NCBI RefSeq assembly: GCF_002995745.1
Contig: NZ_PVXQ01000009.1
Location: 37,350-101,349 of the forward strand
DNA: 64,000 bases
DNA from: Clostridium vincentii
GTDB taxonomy: Bacteria > Bacillota > Clostridia > Clostridiales > Clostridiaceae
Reading direction: 5' to 3'
Each line of letters opens with the position of its first letter. Positions within the stretch are counted from its first letter, which is position 1. Below the pieces are notes generated by a model, which ran no database searches, was not told the DNA's origin, and saw only the letters and a list, made by a program, of their open reading frames with translations. The position numbers and the translations under genes were made by a program. Positions 1-11,649 of this stretch are shown piece by piece.

Positions 1-33
1 TCCGCAAGACCTTCTTCTATAAATTCTGTTCTT

Positions 34-1293
34 TTATTCTTGTACTCTAATAATATTTGCTCCTAACTTTCTTATTTTTTCCTCTATATCAACGTACCCT
101 CTATCTATATGATATATATCTTTAACTTCAGTTATGCCCTCTGCTACTAGTCCAGCAAGGATCATTGCTGCACCTGCCCTTAAATCAGTCGCCTTAACCT
201 CACATCCAGTAATACACTTAACTCCTTCTACATAAGCAGTCCTTCCATCAATTTTAATTTTAGCTCCCATTCTTGCAAGCTCAGCTACATGCATAAATCT
301 ATTCTCAAATACAGTTTCCGTAATCATACTAGATCCTTCCACCATACTTAAGAAACTCATCATCTGCGGCTGCATATCCGTTGGAAATCCAGGATAAGGC
401 ATAGTCTTTATATCAACAGGTTTTTTGATTCCTCTACCATCAACAATTACACTATAATTTTCTTCTATAAAAATAATTCCACATTCCTTTAGCTTTTCCA
501 TTAGAGGTCTGATGTGATCTTTATTAATTCCATTAACTTTAATAATACTATTAGTCATTGCTGCTGCTATCATGAATGTCCCAGCTTCTATTCTATCGTA
601 AATAGGCTTATAGGATATTCCTTTTAGAGATATTACTCCATCGATTATTATCTTGCCTGTTCCTGCACCTTCAATCTTAGCTCCCATTAAATTTAAAAAA
701 TTAGCCAAATCCCATATCTCTGGCTCTTCTGCGGCATTTTCAATTATTGTTGTTCCTTTAGCTAATACTGCGGCCATCATTATATTTTCCGTTGCTCCTA
801 CTGAAGGGAAATCCAAATAAATTCTATTACCATATAATTTTTCTGCCCTGGCTTCTATGATTCCATGCCCTGATGAAATATCTGCTCCTAAAGCCTTCAA
901 TCCTTTCAAATGCAAATCAATTGGTCTACTCCCTATATTACATCCACCTGGCAGAGATAATTTGCAATATTTAAACCTGGCTAGCATCGGGCCCATAAGT
1001 AAAAAAGAAGCCCTTATTTTCCTAATAAGTTCACAATTAGTATCTATTGGTCGAAGATTTTCTGTGTTTATATTTAAATTTCCATTATGATTTGATAAAT
1101 CTACATCACAATTTAATTCCCTTAATAGATCACAGATTACAACTACATCCTCTAACATTGGTGCATTTTCTATGATAATTTTTTCTGGGCATAGGATAGA
1201 TGCTACAATAATCGGTAGTACTGAATTCTTTGCAGCACTTATATTTACTTCACCCCTTAGTTTATTTCCACCTGTAATTATTATTTTTTCCAT
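34..1293 (-). CDS. murA: UDP-N-acetylglucosamine 1-carboxyvinyltransferase (MurA)
   Basis: Cytosolic enzyme of the first committed step of peptidoglycan precursor synthesis: it transfers enolpyruvate from PEP to UDP-GlcNAc. The 419-residue product covers the whole MurA/EPSP-synthase fold. Lys22 (in SAAKN) and the loop PGGCNIGSRP with catalytic Cys118 are present; that Cys is the fosfomycin target in this family. I place the start at the ATG at 1293. An in-frame ATG at 1305 overlaps the GGAGG ribosome site (1303-1299), which lies 5 nt ahead of 1293. ywmB is 21 bp upstream, the gene order seen in Bacillus ahead of spoIID. Only 33 bp of window follow the stop, and nothing can be identified in them. 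Confidence 0.96.
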   Translation of the reverse strand: MEKIIITGGNKLRGEVNISAAKNSVLPIIVASILCPEKIIIENAPMLEDVVVICDLLRELNCDVDLSNHNGNLNINTENLRPIDTNCELIRKIRASFLLMGPMLARFKYCKLSLPGGCNIGSRPIDLHLKGLKALGADISSGHGIIEARAEKLYGNRIYLDFPSVGATENIMMAAVLAKGTTIIENAAEEPEIWDLANFLNLMGAKIEGAGTGKIIIDGVISLKGISYKPIYDRIEAGTFMIAAAMTNSIIKVNGINKDHIRPLMEKLKECGIIFIEENYSVIVDGRGIKKPVDIKTMPYPGFPTDMQPQMMSFLSMVEGSSMITETVFENRFMHVAELARMGAKIKIDGRTAYVEGVKCITGCEVKATDLRAGAAMILAGLVAEGITEVKDIYHIDRGYVDIEEKIRKLGANIIRVQE

Positions 1294-1314
1294 ATTCTCC
1301 TCCATAATAAATTG

Positions 1315-1944
1315 TTAGTATGTTGCAAATATTATTGGTGTTCCCATAATTAAATAAGAACCTGTATCATAGCAACTTATTGCAAAGTTAACCTTCTCTC
1401 CATCATATAAATTAGCTGTTCCAACATAACCATTATAGGCATCTAAGGTGCTTATGTTTTCCATTGCTAATCTATTGTTTATGGTCTCTAGAATTTTATC
1501 TTTATAATTTATTTTACCCTTTATATACTGAAAATATTTTATGCCATCACTATTTTTTGATTTTAATTGGGACAAGTCCTTCATTAAATCTGATATTGTA
1601 ATCTCTTTGTTATAATTTATAATTTTAATTTCCACTATTGTATTATTATCTTCAACATAAATATTAGCTTGTATATCCATACTATTATCTGCTCCTGTAA
1701 TTTGCTCCTCATCACAGGTTATATTCTTTTCTGGAAAGGACTTACTAATATTATGTTTCAATTCTTTTAAAACTAATTCATCATCTGTACTTGTCTTATA
1801 TTCAACTTTTACTCCATTTTCTACAAATGAACTTATCTCTCTAACTTGTCCTTCTATTTCAGTAGCTACCTTTTCTTTAGGTACCGCTTCTATAGTACTA
1901 AAGGAAAATAAGAATACTAAAATAAGGCATATTTTATATTTCAT
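1315..1944 (-). CDS. ywmB: YwmB family protein (DUF1779), secreted
   Basis: Conserved sporulating-Firmicute protein of unknown biochemical role, historically labelled 'TATA-box binding' by fold. Residues 1-20 form a signal peptide (KYKICLILVFLFSFS) without a lipobox Cys, so the rest (about 190 aa, mixed alpha/beta) should be outside the membrane. The identification rests on length, overall sequence character and position directly before murA, as in Bacillus. The ATG at 1944 is preferred to the GTG at 1950 because AAGGTGG lies at proper distance from it. It is probably co-transcribed with murA. The 130 bp to the upstream atpC hold that operon's terminator and a short AT-rich stretch with no convincing promoter. 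Confidence 0.8.
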   Translation of the reverse strand: MKYKICLILVFLFSFSTIEAVPKEKVATEIEGQVREISSFVENGVKVEYKTSTDDELVLKELKHNISKSFPEKNITCDEEQITGADNSMDIQANIYVEDNNTIVEIKIINYNKEITISDLMKDLSQLKSKNSDGIKYFQYIKGKINYKDKILETINNRLAMENISTLDAYNGYVGTANLYDGEKVNFAISCYDTGSYLIMGTPIIFATY

Positions 1945-2054
1945 ATACACCCCACCTTTCCTCTTAATTATGGTCAGCTATTACATTTTTATTCAGTTTT
2001 TCTTTATACTCTAATATATAAATTTTATTTATTTTGGTGAAAGTTAATTTATAA

Positions 2055-2090
2055 TCAAAAAAAGAACACCCTATTTTGAGTGTTCTTTAA
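2055..2090 (-). terminator. Intrinsic terminator of the atp operon
   Basis: On the minus strand the last codons of atpC form one arm (AAAGAACAC), followed by a short loop, the arm GTGTTCTTT and a T tract. The hairpin overlaps the atpC stop codon and ends the atpIBEFHAGDC operon. Confidence 0.85.
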
Positions 2091-2478
2091 AATTTATTCT
2101 TGTTATGGATCTTGCCAGTGCCAATTTAGCCCTTGCAATATCATATTTTGATGAGTTTTGTATTCTCTTCTCTGCTCTTTTCTTAGCAGCTAATGCCCTA
2201 TCCAAATCAATTTCTTCTGCACTCTCGGCAGAATCCAAACAAAAAGTAAGTTCATTATCAACCATATTCATGATACCTTTAGAAGTAGCCAGTTCTATCT
2301 TATTACCATCCTTATCAATAATAACCGTCACACAAGGTATTGTGCTAAGTATAATTGGAGCATGATTACATAAGAATTGTAACTCTCCATTAACAGTTTT
2401 CACGAATACTTTCTCTACTTCGTCTTCTAAAATCACTCTTTCAAGAGATAATATTTTAAATTTAAAGGTTTTGGCCAT
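2071..2478 (-). CDS. atpC: F1Fo ATP synthase epsilon subunit
   Basis: Central-stalk subunit of F1, at 135 aa the usual size. The N-terminal beta-sandwich (MAKTFKFKILSLERVI ... VNGELQFLCNHAPI) carries the conserved NGELxxLxNHAP-type motif. The C-terminal two-helix domain (about residues 90-135) starts in the DLDRALAAKKRAEKR region and can inhibit ATP hydrolysis in this family. It is last in the operon, 13 bp after atpD, and is followed at once by an intrinsic terminator. Confidence 0.97.
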   Translation of the reverse strand: MAKTFKFKILSLERVILEDEVEKVFVKTVNGELQFLCNHAPIILSTIPCVTVIIDKDGNKIELATSKGIMNMVDNELTFCLDSAESAEEIDLDRALAAKKRAEKRIQNSSKYDIARAKLALARSITRINFKEHSK

Positions 2479-2491
2479 TCTTCTCAGCCCC

Positions 2492-3883
<1,392 letters not shown>

Positions 3884-3905
3884 CTAACATACCTCCTTAC
3901 TATTT

Positions 3906-4748
3906 TTAAGCATTTGCTCCACCAACTATTTCTGATATTTCTTCAGTTATACTTGCTTGTCTAATTCTATTATATCTTAAACTCAACTCTGATATTATAT
4001 CATCCGCATTGCTTGTAGCACCGTTCATAGCTGTCATTCTAGAACTTTGCTCACTACATTTTGAACTTAAAATAATACTTCTTAACTTTCCTTTAAGATA
4101 AATTTCTAGTGAATTAGCTAATACAGTTTCAAAATTAGGTTCAAAAATTTGTTCTCTTACCGTTTCTTCAAGTTTATCTATAGGTAAAAGTAATTCATCC
4201 TTAACATCTTGTTTAATGGGAGAAACAAATTTTGTATATACTATATGAACTTCTGAAACCATCTTCTGACTATATAAGCTTAAAGCTTTTGCAATAATAG
4301 TCTTAACTTCCTTAATTGTTGGACTATCTGATATATCAACGTACTCTTCTACTGTTTCTAACCCAGCGCGTCTAACATAAGACACACCTTTGCTTCCTAC
4401 AGTAATCACAGATGCATCATTTTTATGTTCTCCAATTAATTGTTGAAGATATGCAACTACATTATTATTATAACCTGCACATAATCCTGAATCAGAAGTT
4501 ATTACAATGTATAACTTCTTAGTACTATCATTCTTTTTAAAATATGGGCTTTCTGAATCAGATTCTGCGCTTGCTAATGATTTAATTGTGTTTTCTGCTA
4601 CAATTAGATATTCCTCATTACCAACTAATTCTTTTCTACATTTTCTAAGCTTCGACGTAGAAACAAGTGCCATGGCACTTGTTATTTTCCTTGTACTTTT
4701 TACTGATTTCATTCTTCTTTTAATATCAACTAGTCCTCCTGCGCCCAT
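3906..4748 (-). CDS. atpG: F1Fo ATP synthase gamma subunit
   Basis: Rotating central shaft of F1. At 280 aa it has the two long terminal helices that form the coiled coil: the N-terminal one around [19 protein letters not shown], the C-terminal one around [18 protein letters not shown] and [18 protein letters not shown]. The start is the ATG at 4748, with AGGAGGTG at ideal spacing. It sits between atpA and atpD as in all Firmicute atp operons. Confidence 0.98.
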   Translation of the reverse strand: MGAGGLVDIKRRMKSVKSTRKITSAMALVSTSKLRKCRKELVGNEEYLIVAENTIKSLASAESDSESPYFKKNDSTKKLYIVITSDSGLCAGYNNNVVAYLQQLIGEHKNDASVITVGSKGVSYVRRAGLETVEEYVDISDSPTIKEVKTIIAKALSLYSQKMVSEVHIVYTKFVSPIKQDVKDELLLPIDKLEETVREQIFEPNFETVLANSLEIYLKGKLRSIILSSKCSEQSSRMTAMNGATSNADDIISELSLRYNRIRQASITEEISEIVGGANA

Positions 4749-4784
4749 AGCTTCACCTCCTAAAGAAGTGCATAGCTTTAAAAT

Positions 4785-6299
4785 CTATGCCTCTTGCAAA
4801 AATACCTTCTTATAGTAAACTATGGATTCCTCTAGTCCAGCTTTAATTTCACCTGTTAAAGTTTTTTCATCAACAATTCTTTTTAATAAATCTCTTTGAT
4901 GAGTATCCATATATTCTAAGAAGCCTTGTTCAAATTTTCTTATATCACTTACTTTTATATCTGAAAGAAAATCATTGACAGCTGCATAAAAAATTGCAAC
5001 TTGCTTTTCAATTCTCATAGGTTCATATTGATCTTGCTTTAATATTTCTATTAATCTTTTCCCTTTTTCTAACCTTTTCTTCGAATCCTTATCTAAATCA
5101 GTTCCAAATTGTGCAAATGTTGCAAGTTCTCTGTATTGTGCAAGTTCAAGTCTTAAAGTACCTGATACCTGTTTCATTGCCTTAATTTGGGCATTACCAC
5201 CAACTCTTGATACAGATATACCTGCATTTACAGCTGGTCTTTGTCCTGAATGGAATAAATCAGCCTCTAAGAAAATTTGGCCATCTGTAATAGAAATAAC
5301 ATTTGTAGGAATGTATGCTGTTACATCTCCTGCTAAGGTTTCTATTATTGGTAATGCGGTTAATGAACCTCCACCATATTCAGGCGAAAGCTTTGCAGCT
5401 CTTTCTAATAGTCTTGCGTGAATGTAGAATACATCCCCAGGATAAGCTTCTCTGCCTGGTGGCCTTCTAAGAAGTAATGACATAGTTCTATATGCTACTG
5501 CGTGCTTAGATAAATCATCGTATATTACTAATACATCCTTACCCTTATTCATAAAATACTCACCAATAGTACATCCTGCATATGGAGCTAAGTATTGCAA
5601 TGGTGCTGAATCTGCTGCTGTCGAACTAACTATTATAGTGTAATCCATAGCTCCTTCTTCACTAAGAGTATTATAAATATGAGCCACAGTTGATTGTTTT
5701 TGTCCAATAGCTACATATATGCAAATTACATCTTTTCCTTTTTGGTTTATTATTGTATCTATTCCAATGGCTGTTTTACCTGTTTGTCTATCCCCAATAA
5801 TAAGCTCTCTTTGACCTCTACCTATTGGTATCATAGAATCTATAGCCTTAATACCTGTTTGCATAGGTTCATTTACTGAACTTCTTTGTATTATTGTAGG
5901 TGCTGGAACTTCTATAGCTCTATTTTCCTCACATTTTATAGGACCTTTACCATCAATAGGAGTACCTAGTGAATCTATTACCCTACCTATTATGGCATCC
6001 CCTACTGGAACTTCAACTATTTTATCTGTTCTCTTAACGATATCTCCTTCTTTTATGCCTTCCTCTGAACCCAATAAAACGCAACCTACGTTATCCTGTT
6101 CAAGGTTAAGAGCCATTCCATATACATCATTAGGAAATTGTAATAATTCTCCTTGCATACAATCATCTAATCCATATACTCGAGCAATACCATCACCAAT
6201 TTGAATTATTGTACCAGAGTCTACTGTTTTAATATTGCTTTCATATCTTTCTATTTCTTTTTTAATAATAGAAGTTATTTCTTCTGGCTTTATATTCAT
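4785..6299 (-). CDS. atpA: F1Fo ATP synthase alpha subunit
   Basis: Non-catalytic nucleotide-binding subunit of the F1 hexamer. At 504 aa it is full length, with the beta-barrel domain at about 25-95, Walker A GDRQTGKT at 169-176 and the family signature around [14 protein letters not shown]. The stop lies 36 bp before atpG and the start is 4 bp after atpH. The ribosome site GAGGTGAG overlaps the end of atpH, which suggests translational coupling. Confidence 0.99.
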   Translation of the reverse strand: MNIKPEEITSIIKKEIERYESNIKTVDSGTIIQIGDGIARVYGLDDCMQGELLQFPNDVYGMALNLEQDNVGCVLLGSEEGIKEGDIVKRTDKIVEVPVGDAIIGRVIDSLGTPIDGKGPIKCEENRAIEVPAPTIIQRSSVNEPMQTGIKAIDSMIPIGRGQRELIIGDRQTGKTAIGIDTIINQKGKDVICIYVAIGQKQSTVAHIYNTLSEEGAMDYTIIVSSTAADSAPLQYLAPYAGCTIGEYFMNKGKDVLVIYDDLSKHAVAYRTMSLLLRRPPGREAYPGDVFYIHARLLERAAKLSPEYGGGSLTALPIIETLAGDVTAYIPTNVISITDGQIFLEADLFHSGQRPAVNAGISVSRVGGNAQIKAMKQVSGTLRLELAQYRELATFAQFGTDLDKDSKKRLEKGKRLIEILKQDQYEPMRIEKQVAIFYAAVNDFLSDIKVSDIRKFEQGFLEYMDTHQRDLLKRIVDEKTLTGEIKAGLEESIVYYKKVFLQEA

Positions 6300-6303
6300 G
6301 AAC

Positions 6304-6849
6304 TCACCTCGATTCTTTCTTAAGCATTATGTCTTTCATCTCATCTAATCTAGATTTGACAGTGCCATCTATAACATCATTTCCTACTCTAACAAAAACT
6401 CCACCTAAAATATCTTTATCAACTTCTGTTGTCATAATGATTTTCTTATCATACTTCTTCTCAAGCTTTTTCTTTAAGGTTTCAGCTTCAGCCTCTAGCA
6501 TAGGTACTGCAGTTTTAACTACAGCTATTAAAGTATTTTCTCGTTCGAGATGAATCTTTTCCATCTCATTTAATTTTTCTCTGATATATACTATTCTATC
6601 CTTTTCAATAAGTATCAATAAAAACGATAATAGCTCTTCATCAATACTTCCTTTGAAAATATTAATGAAGGTCTGTTTTTTCTTTTTTGTACTTATTTGA
6701 GGATGTTTTATAACATTTTTAAAGTCCTCATTATTATCAATTAAATCACATATGGCTCTAAGGTCGCCTAAATATTCTTTAACCTTACCTTTTTCTTCTG
6801 CAACTCGGTATAAGGCAAGAGCATATCGTTTATCTAAATACTCATACAT
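6304..6849 (-). CDS. atpH: F1Fo ATP synthase delta subunit
   Basis: Peripheral-stalk subunit that links the b-subunit dimer to the top of F1. The 181-aa product has the N-terminal helical bundle ([19 protein letters not shown]) and the C-terminal domain with the conserved segment [25 protein letters not shown] cut short here as [14 protein letters not shown] and IDGTVKSRL. It lies 2 bp after atpF and 4 bp before atpA. Confidence 0.96.
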   Translation of the reverse strand: MYEYLDKRYALALYRVAEEKGKVKEYLGDLRAICDLIDNNEDFKNVIKHPQISTKKKKQTFINIFKGSIDEELLSFLLILIEKDRIVYIREKLNEMEKIHLERENTLIAVVKTAVPMLEAEAETLKKKLEKKYDKKIIMTTEVDKDILGGVFVRVGNDVIDGTVKSRLDEMKDIMLKKESR

Positions 6850-6851
6850 AT

Positions 6852-7340
6852 TTAAATGCCTACCTTAGTAATAAAATCATTAATTAACTCTCTTTGTTTA
6901 GAATTTTCTATCTTTTCCTCTAATGCCTTAGTTGAAATTTCTATAGCTAAATTAACAACATGTTTCTTAAGCTCAAATTCAGCTTTTTCTCTTTCACGTT
7001 CTATCTCTAGCTTAGCTCTTTCCATTATAGTTTTAGACTCTGTATTTGCTTCCACTAATATTTCATCATAGATTTTTGTGGCCTTAATCTTTTTCTTCTC
7101 TATTATCTTCTTTCCCTCTTCTTTTGCAGACTTTAGGATTCTCTCATTTTCAATAAGATATAGTCTTGCTTTTTGTGAATCTTCATCAGCCTTTACTATT
7201 TGAGCTTCTGTATAATCTTCCCTATCCTGTATAGCTAATTTTATTTTATCCCATAGGAAATGTTTCAATAATAAAATTATTATTCCAAAGTTTATTAAAG
7301 TTAGTATAAAGGTAGATGGATCTAGTCCTAATGCTTCCAT
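6852..7340 (-). CDS. atpF: F1Fo ATP synthase b subunit
   Basis: Peripheral-stalk stator subunit, 162 aa. A single N-terminal membrane helix (about residues 12-30, FILTLINFGIIILLLKHFLW) is followed by a long, highly charged right-handed coiled-coil helix (about 35-150). It is encoded 50 bp after atpE. Only one b gene is present, so the stator is a homodimer as in most heterotrophic Firmicutes. Confidence 0.96.
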   Translation of the reverse strand: MEALGLDPSTFILTLINFGIIILLLKHFLWDKIKLAIQDREDYTEAQIVKADEDSQKARLYLIENERILKSAKEEGKKIIEKKKIKATKIYDEILVEANTESKTIMERAKLEIEREREKAEFELKKHVVNLAIEISTKALEEKIENSKQRELINDFITKVGI

Positions 7341-7390
7341 AATTTTTATAGCCTCCCTTCGGAGTCAATCTAATTAACTCTAAAATTAAA

Positions 7391-7621
<231 letters not shown>

Positions 7622-7637
7622 TTAAAATTCACTATTT

Positions 7638-8321
7638 CTAGTGATGTTCTGCTGTAATTTTAATATTAATCATTGTTAGCATTACAAATACTAACATTTG
7701 TATTCCTCCGTCAAACATATCAAAATATATATGTCCAACTATCGGCAATCCAATCCCTGCTATCCATGTTATGCTCTCTAAAAACTCATAAAGCATTTCA
7801 ACAAGTATTGTTGCTGCCAACATATTCCCAAATAATCTTAGCGCTAGAGAAAATGGTAACATTACTCTTTCTAGAATATTAATTGGCAACATAAATGCAT
7901 AGGGTTGTGCTAATCCCTTCATGTACTTTAAAGCACCATTTTTCTTTACTGCTGTTCCATTAATTACAAAAAAAGTTGATACTCCAAGTGCTAATGTTAC
8001 ACTTAAATTTTGAGTTGGTGGCTTTATTCCTAATACCCCTAATAAGTTCATCACTAATAAATAAATAATTATTGTCCCTATATAAGGAACATAGTTTATA
8101 AACTTCTCACCCATATTACTTTTAACAAGATTCTCCACAGTAGTATATAGAGTCTCTAATACTACTTGTTTTTTATTTGGGTTCTTCTTCAAGTTTCTTG
8201 TTAAAAGAAAAGCGCTTATTCCCAAAATTAGTATTACTACCCACTGCCATATTATTTCTTTACCAATAATGAGTGAAAAGCTACCAATTTCAAAAGAAAA
8301 GATAGGTATTACTGGTTCCAA
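7638..8321 (-). CDS. atpB: F1Fo ATP synthase a subunit
   Basis: Membrane stator channel subunit, 227 aa with five to six hydrophobic helices. The essential stator arginine is Arg162 in SLALRLFGNML, which faces the c-ring carboxylate. The C-terminal helix (GGIQMLVFVMLTMINIKI) is also typical. It lies 28 bp before atpE and 6 bp after atpI. Confidence 0.97.
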   Translation of the reverse strand: MEPVIPIFSFEIGSFSLIIGKEIIWQWVVILILGISAFLLTRNLKKNPNKKQVVLETLYTTVENLVKSNMGEKFINYVPYIGTIIIYLLVMNLLGVLGIKPPTQNLSVTLALGVSTFFVINGTAVKKNGALKYMKGLAQPYAFMLPINILERVMLPFSLALRLFGNMLAATILVEMLYEFLESITWIAGIGLPIVGHIYFDMFDGGIQMLVFVMLTMINIKITAEHH

Positions 8322-8327
8322 ACCTAA

Positions 8328-8681
8328 TCACTTCCCTTCTTTAGATATTATGCAATAACCTAGTACTATAAAATGTGATGTGAAACCTATTAAATATGCT
8401 GCTATCAGTTCAAAATTATATATAAAAGGTACTGCACAAATAGTTACAAAAAAAATTCTAAGTGTTGTTGTTATTAACACCCTATAAGATTTTCTTTCCA
8501 GCCATTTTGATATTGCATACACACTCACTATATAATTAACTGCTGCTATAGATATTCCTAGTAAAAAGGCTATGGCAATTTTTCGATTTAAGACTGTTCC
8601 GATAAGTAAAGACATAAATAATCCGCAAATCATATCATATTTTGTGACTTTTGATCTTAATTTATTCATCTCTTTATTCAT
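8328..8681 (-). CDS. atpI: ATP synthase subunit I (AtpI)
   Basis: Small hydrophobic protein (117 aa, four membrane helices) that heads atp operons and helps c-ring assembly in related bacteria. It contains no catalytic motif; the call rests on topology, size and position immediately before atpB. The longest reading opens at a GTG at 8699, but GGAGTG lies inside that extension and 7 nt before the ATG at 8681, so the latter is the start. Confidence 0.88.
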   Translation of the reverse strand: MNKEMNKLRSKVTKYDMICGLFMSLLIGTVLNRKIAIAFLLGISIAAVNYIVSVYAISKWLERKSYRVLITTTLRIFFVTICAVPFIYNFELIAAYLIGFTSHFIVLGYCIISKEGK

Positions 8682-9125
8682 CAAACACACTCCAAACACG
8701 ATATATTAATTATATATCCATCATATTTATTAACAAAACTTCATTTATAGCTAAATTCATCCAAAAATGCCGTATATCATTGATATGATGAACAATATAA
8801 GGCATTATCTTACCTTACATACATAGATATCGTTAATACATAAATTTATAACCTGCTATTCATATTTCTGAATTTTCTGACAGTTCAAACTTTTCCTGTT
8901 ATTGCCTTGATAACATTTTCATTTTATATTATTCAGATTTAATTTTTATTTAATACTCTAAATACTCATGTTTCCTTTATATTATACTATTCTAAAACTA
9001 TATGTATTTACTAGGTATCCGAACAATTGACTATTTTTTTTTATTATTATTCATATTTTTCTCAGAAATATACTTTTAAAGTCTATGCAATTTTTTCCTT
9101 AGCCATCATATCCCTTTATTTACAT
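8682..9125. other. Gene-free upstream region of the atp operon
   Basis: 444 bp, very AT-rich, with no credible ORF. On the minus strand it carries a TATAAT (8981-8986) without a good -35. Nearer atpI is a long imperfect inverted repeat (AATGCC at 8766-8771 with GGCATT at 8801-8806, plus adjoining TATAT/ATATA) that would form a hairpin in the atp leader. No terminator is evident for the CapA-like gene that ends at 9126, so transcripts from it could run into this region. Confidence 0.5.
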
Positions 9126-10280
9126 CTATATACTGAAGAATTCATCTTTTATCTTAATACTTATAGTAGGTGACAACTCATTTAATTTATTAAAAATCTC
9201 TTCTTTAGTTCCACCTGTAGCTGGTGTAGGAACATAATCATTTCTACTCTCAACTGAAGATATTAATATGGGTATAATTTTATATTCTATCTTTTTTATA
9301 TCTCCGTCTTCCAAATTAAACTTTCCCTGAAGAATGAAGGTTCGCTTATCCCGAGGATTCGAGTTTCCTCCAAAGCAGAAATTTCCGAATGAATATGCTA
9401 TAAGTTTTCCCTTATAGTTTTCCATTGTTTGCATAACATGAGGATGAGATCCAACAACCATATCTGCCCCATTATCTATAGAAAATCTAGCTAATTCTTT
9501 TTGAATTTCATTCGGGTTATAAGAATTTTCTTCTCCCCAATGAAAATATGGAATTACTATATTAACTCCCTCTTCCTTTAAATAATTTATATCACTTTTA
9601 ATCTTGTCTTTCTGTTCATTAGATGAATCCCAACCGTTGTATCCTAAAACACCAATTTTTATACCCTTAACTTCTTTAATTATTTTATATCCTTCTCCGC
9701 AATAATCTAAATTACTTTCCTGTAGCGCTTCTACAGTATCATTAAACCCTTGGCTACCATAATCATAAATATGATTATTAGATAAAGTTACACCTTCTAT
9801 TGATGAAGATTTTAATATATTGGTATAATCTTTAGGTCCCTTAAAATGATATGCAACGCCTTCTCCTTTATTTCTCTTACCAATTGCCTGTGTGAAAGTG
9901 GTTTCCAAATTAATAATTGTATAATCATCTTCACTAAATATAGGTGAAACATTTCTCATTAACTTAGAATAATCATTTCCGTAGTTTTCAATTTCACTTG
10001 GAAGGCTTCCTTCAAATGCAAAATTTGTATCTGTTCCCAGCGTACAATCTCCTGCTAGTGAGATAATAATTTCCGTGCTCTTTATATTTTTTTCTTCTTC
10101 TATAGTTGCTTCTAATTCTATAAGGTTGTCTTCTCTAATTTTAGAAATTTCACTCTGTTGCTGAACTTTTTGATATATTATTACTGCACAAGTTAATATT
10201 GATAGAGAAATTATCGATGATATAAGTATTTTCTTACGCGTTGCATTTCTTCTTTTTATTCTTCTATTGTTTACCCTCAC
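9126..10280 (-). CDS. CapA/PgsA-family metallophosphatase-like protein, membrane anchored
   Basis: 384 aa. A basic N-terminus (RRIKRRNATRKK) precedes one membrane helix (about 18-38), then a large extracellular CapA domain starting at IIISLAGDCTLG, with further family motifs NLETTFT, LSNNHIYDYG and GSHPHVMQ, the calcineurin-like metal-site signature. CapA proteins are associated with poly-gamma-glutamate capsules, but many clostridial members stand alone as here, without capB/capC; the substrate is therefore unknown. The start is a GTG. It lies just downstream of the thl terminator and looks monocistronic. Confidence 0.85.
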   Translation of the reverse strand: MRVNNRRIKRRNATRKKILISSIISLSILTCAVIIYQKVQQQSEISKIREDNLIELEATIEEEKNIKSTEIIISLAGDCTLGTDTNFAFEGSLPSEIENYGNDYSKLMRNVSPIFSEDDYTIINLETTFTQAIGKRNKGEGVAYHFKGPKDYTNILKSSSIEGVTLSNNHIYDYGSQGFNDTVEALQESNLDYCGEGYKIIKEVKGIKIGVLGYNGWDSSNEQKDKIKSDINYLKEEGVNIVIPYFHWGEENSYNPNEIQKELARFSIDNGADMVVGSHPHVMQTMENYKGKLIAYSFGNFCFGGNSNPRDKRTFILQGKFNLEDGDIKKIEYKIIPILISSVESRNDYVPTPATGGTKEEIFNKLNELSPTISIKIKDEFFSI

Positions 10281-10304
10281 CCTCTTTTCCCCCTATATAT
10301 ATAT

Positions 10305-10340
10305 AAAAAAGGAGCTAACCTAAGTTAGCTCCTTTTTTTT
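10305..10340 (-). terminator. Terminator of thl
   Basis: A perfect GGAGCTAAC/GTTAGCTCC stem (10311-10319 with 10324-10332) is flanked by T tracts on both strands. It ends thl transcription just upstream of the CapA-like gene. Confidence 0.9.
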
Positions 10341-10345
10341 GTAAA

Positions 10346-11530
10346 TTACATTCTTTCAACAATAATAGCAGTTCCCATTCCGCCACCAATGCATAAAGTA
10401 GCTAAACCAATTTTAGAATCTCTCTTCTTCATTTCATAAAGTAATGTAGTTAAGATTCTTGCACCTGACGCTCCAACCGGATGTCCTAATGCAATAGCAC
10501 CACCATTAACATTTACTTTTTCCATGTCAAAGTTAAGATCCTTAGCAACAGCTAAACTTTGAGCAGCAAATGCTTCATTTGCTTCAATTAAGTCAAGATC
10601 TTCAACTTTTAAATTAGCAATTTCTAAAGCTTTCTTTGTAGCATAAAATGGTCCGTATCCCATTATAGCAGGATCTAATCCCTTTGAACCATAAGATACT
10701 ATTTTAGCAAGTGGTTTAAGACCAAGTGCAGCAGCTTTTTCAGCACTCATAATTACAAATGCAGAAGCTCCATCATTAATTCCTGATGAATTACCAGCTG
10801 TAACAGTTCCGTTATCTTTTGAGAAAGCTGGTCTAAGTTTACCTAAAGATGCAGCAGTTGTTCCGAATCTTGGGAATTCATCAGTATCAAATACCTTTGG
10901 TTCTCCCTTTCTTTGAGGAATAACAACTGGAACTATCTCGTCCTTAAATCTTCCATCTTTTATAGCTTTTTCAGCTTTTTGTTGAGAATTTGCTGAGAAT
11001 GCATCTTGCTCTTCTCTAGTAAGATTCCATTTCTTAGCTATATTTTCTGCAGTAACTCCCATGTGATAATCATTGAATGCATCCCATAGAGCATCTTTGA
11101 TCATTGTATCAACTATTTTTTTATCTCCCATTCTTTGTCCCCATCTTGCTTCGTCTAATACATAAGGAGCTCTTGACATATTTTCAGTTCCACCAGCTAT
11201 TACTACATCAGCATCTCCTGCTTTTATAATTTGTGCTGCTAATGCAACTGCTCTTAATCCTGATCCACATACTTTATTTATTGTTAAAGCAGGAACTTCA
11301 TCTGGTAAACCTGCCTTTAAAGTTGCTTGTCTAGCTACATTTTGGCCAAGACCCGCTTGAATAACATTTCCAAATATAACTTCTTCTACTGATTCCGGTT
11401 TAATTCCAGCTCTATTTATTGCTTCCTTAATTACTAGTGCACCTAAATCTACTGCTGAAACATCCTTAAGTGATCCACCAAATGTACCAAGTGCTGTTCT
11501 TACTGCACTTACAATAACTACTTCTCTCAT
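10346..11530 (-). CDS. thlA: Acetyl-CoA acetyltransferase (thiolase)
   Basis: Condenses two acetyl-CoA to acetoacetyl-CoA, the entry to the butyrate/butanol branch in clostridia. The 394-aa sequence closely follows clostridial ThlA: nucleophile Cys88 in NKVCGSGLR, the GHP motif of the catalytic His ([12 protein letters not shown]), and second catalytic Cys380 in TLCIGGGMG. In the C. acetobutylicum enzyme the two Cys residues form a regulatory disulfide; both are kept here. The ATG at 11530 is chosen because AGGAGG abuts the upstream ATG at 11539. The gene is monocistronic, with its own promoter, Rex-like operator and terminator. Confidence 0.96.
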   Translation of the reverse strand: MREVVIVSAVRTALGTFGGSLKDVSAVDLGALVIKEAINRAGIKPESVEEVIFGNVIQAGLGQNVARQATLKAGLPDEVPALTINKVCGSGLRAVALAAQIIKAGDADVVIAGGTENMSRAPYVLDEARWGQRMGDKKIVDTMIKDALWDAFNDYHMGVTAENIAKKWNLTREEQDAFSANSQQKAEKAIKDGRFKDEIVPVVIPQRKGEPKVFDTDEFPRFGTTAASLGKLRPAFSKDNGTVTAGNSSGINDGASAFVIMSAEKAAALGLKPLAKIVSYGSKGLDPAIMGYGPFYATKKALEIANLKVEDLDLIEANEAFAAQSLAVAKDLNFDMEKVNVNGGAIALGHPVGASGARILTTLLYEMKKRDSKIGLATLCIGGGMGTAIIVERM

Positions 11531-11571
11531 TAATAACATCCTCCTAAATTACAAACATATGAAATTCATGT

Positions 11572-11589
11572 TCGTTAAATAATTAACAT
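11572..11589 (-). promoter_or_regulatory. Rex-type operator at the thl start site
   Basis: The palindrome GTTAA-ATAA-TTAAC lies within an 18-bp match to the Rex consensus TTGTTAANNNNTTAACAA (12 of 14 defined positions, core perfect). It covers about +1 to +18 of the predicted thl transcript, where a repressor would block initiation. Rex is the NADH-sensing repressor known to control thl in clostridia. Confidence 0.65.
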
Positions 11590-11595
11590 AATCTA

Positions 11596-11623
11596 ATTAT
11601 ACCATTATTTTCGTTTTTTACAA
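11596..11623 (-). promoter_or_regulatory. Vegetative promoter of thl
   Basis: On the minus strand TTGTAA (11618-11623), a 16-nt spacer and TATAAT (11596-11601), with an extended -10 TGG just before it. It is followed by the Rex-like site and the thl ribosome site. Confidence 0.75.
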
Positions 11624-11649
11624 TATGGTTTTGCTAAAATCCAGACAAA

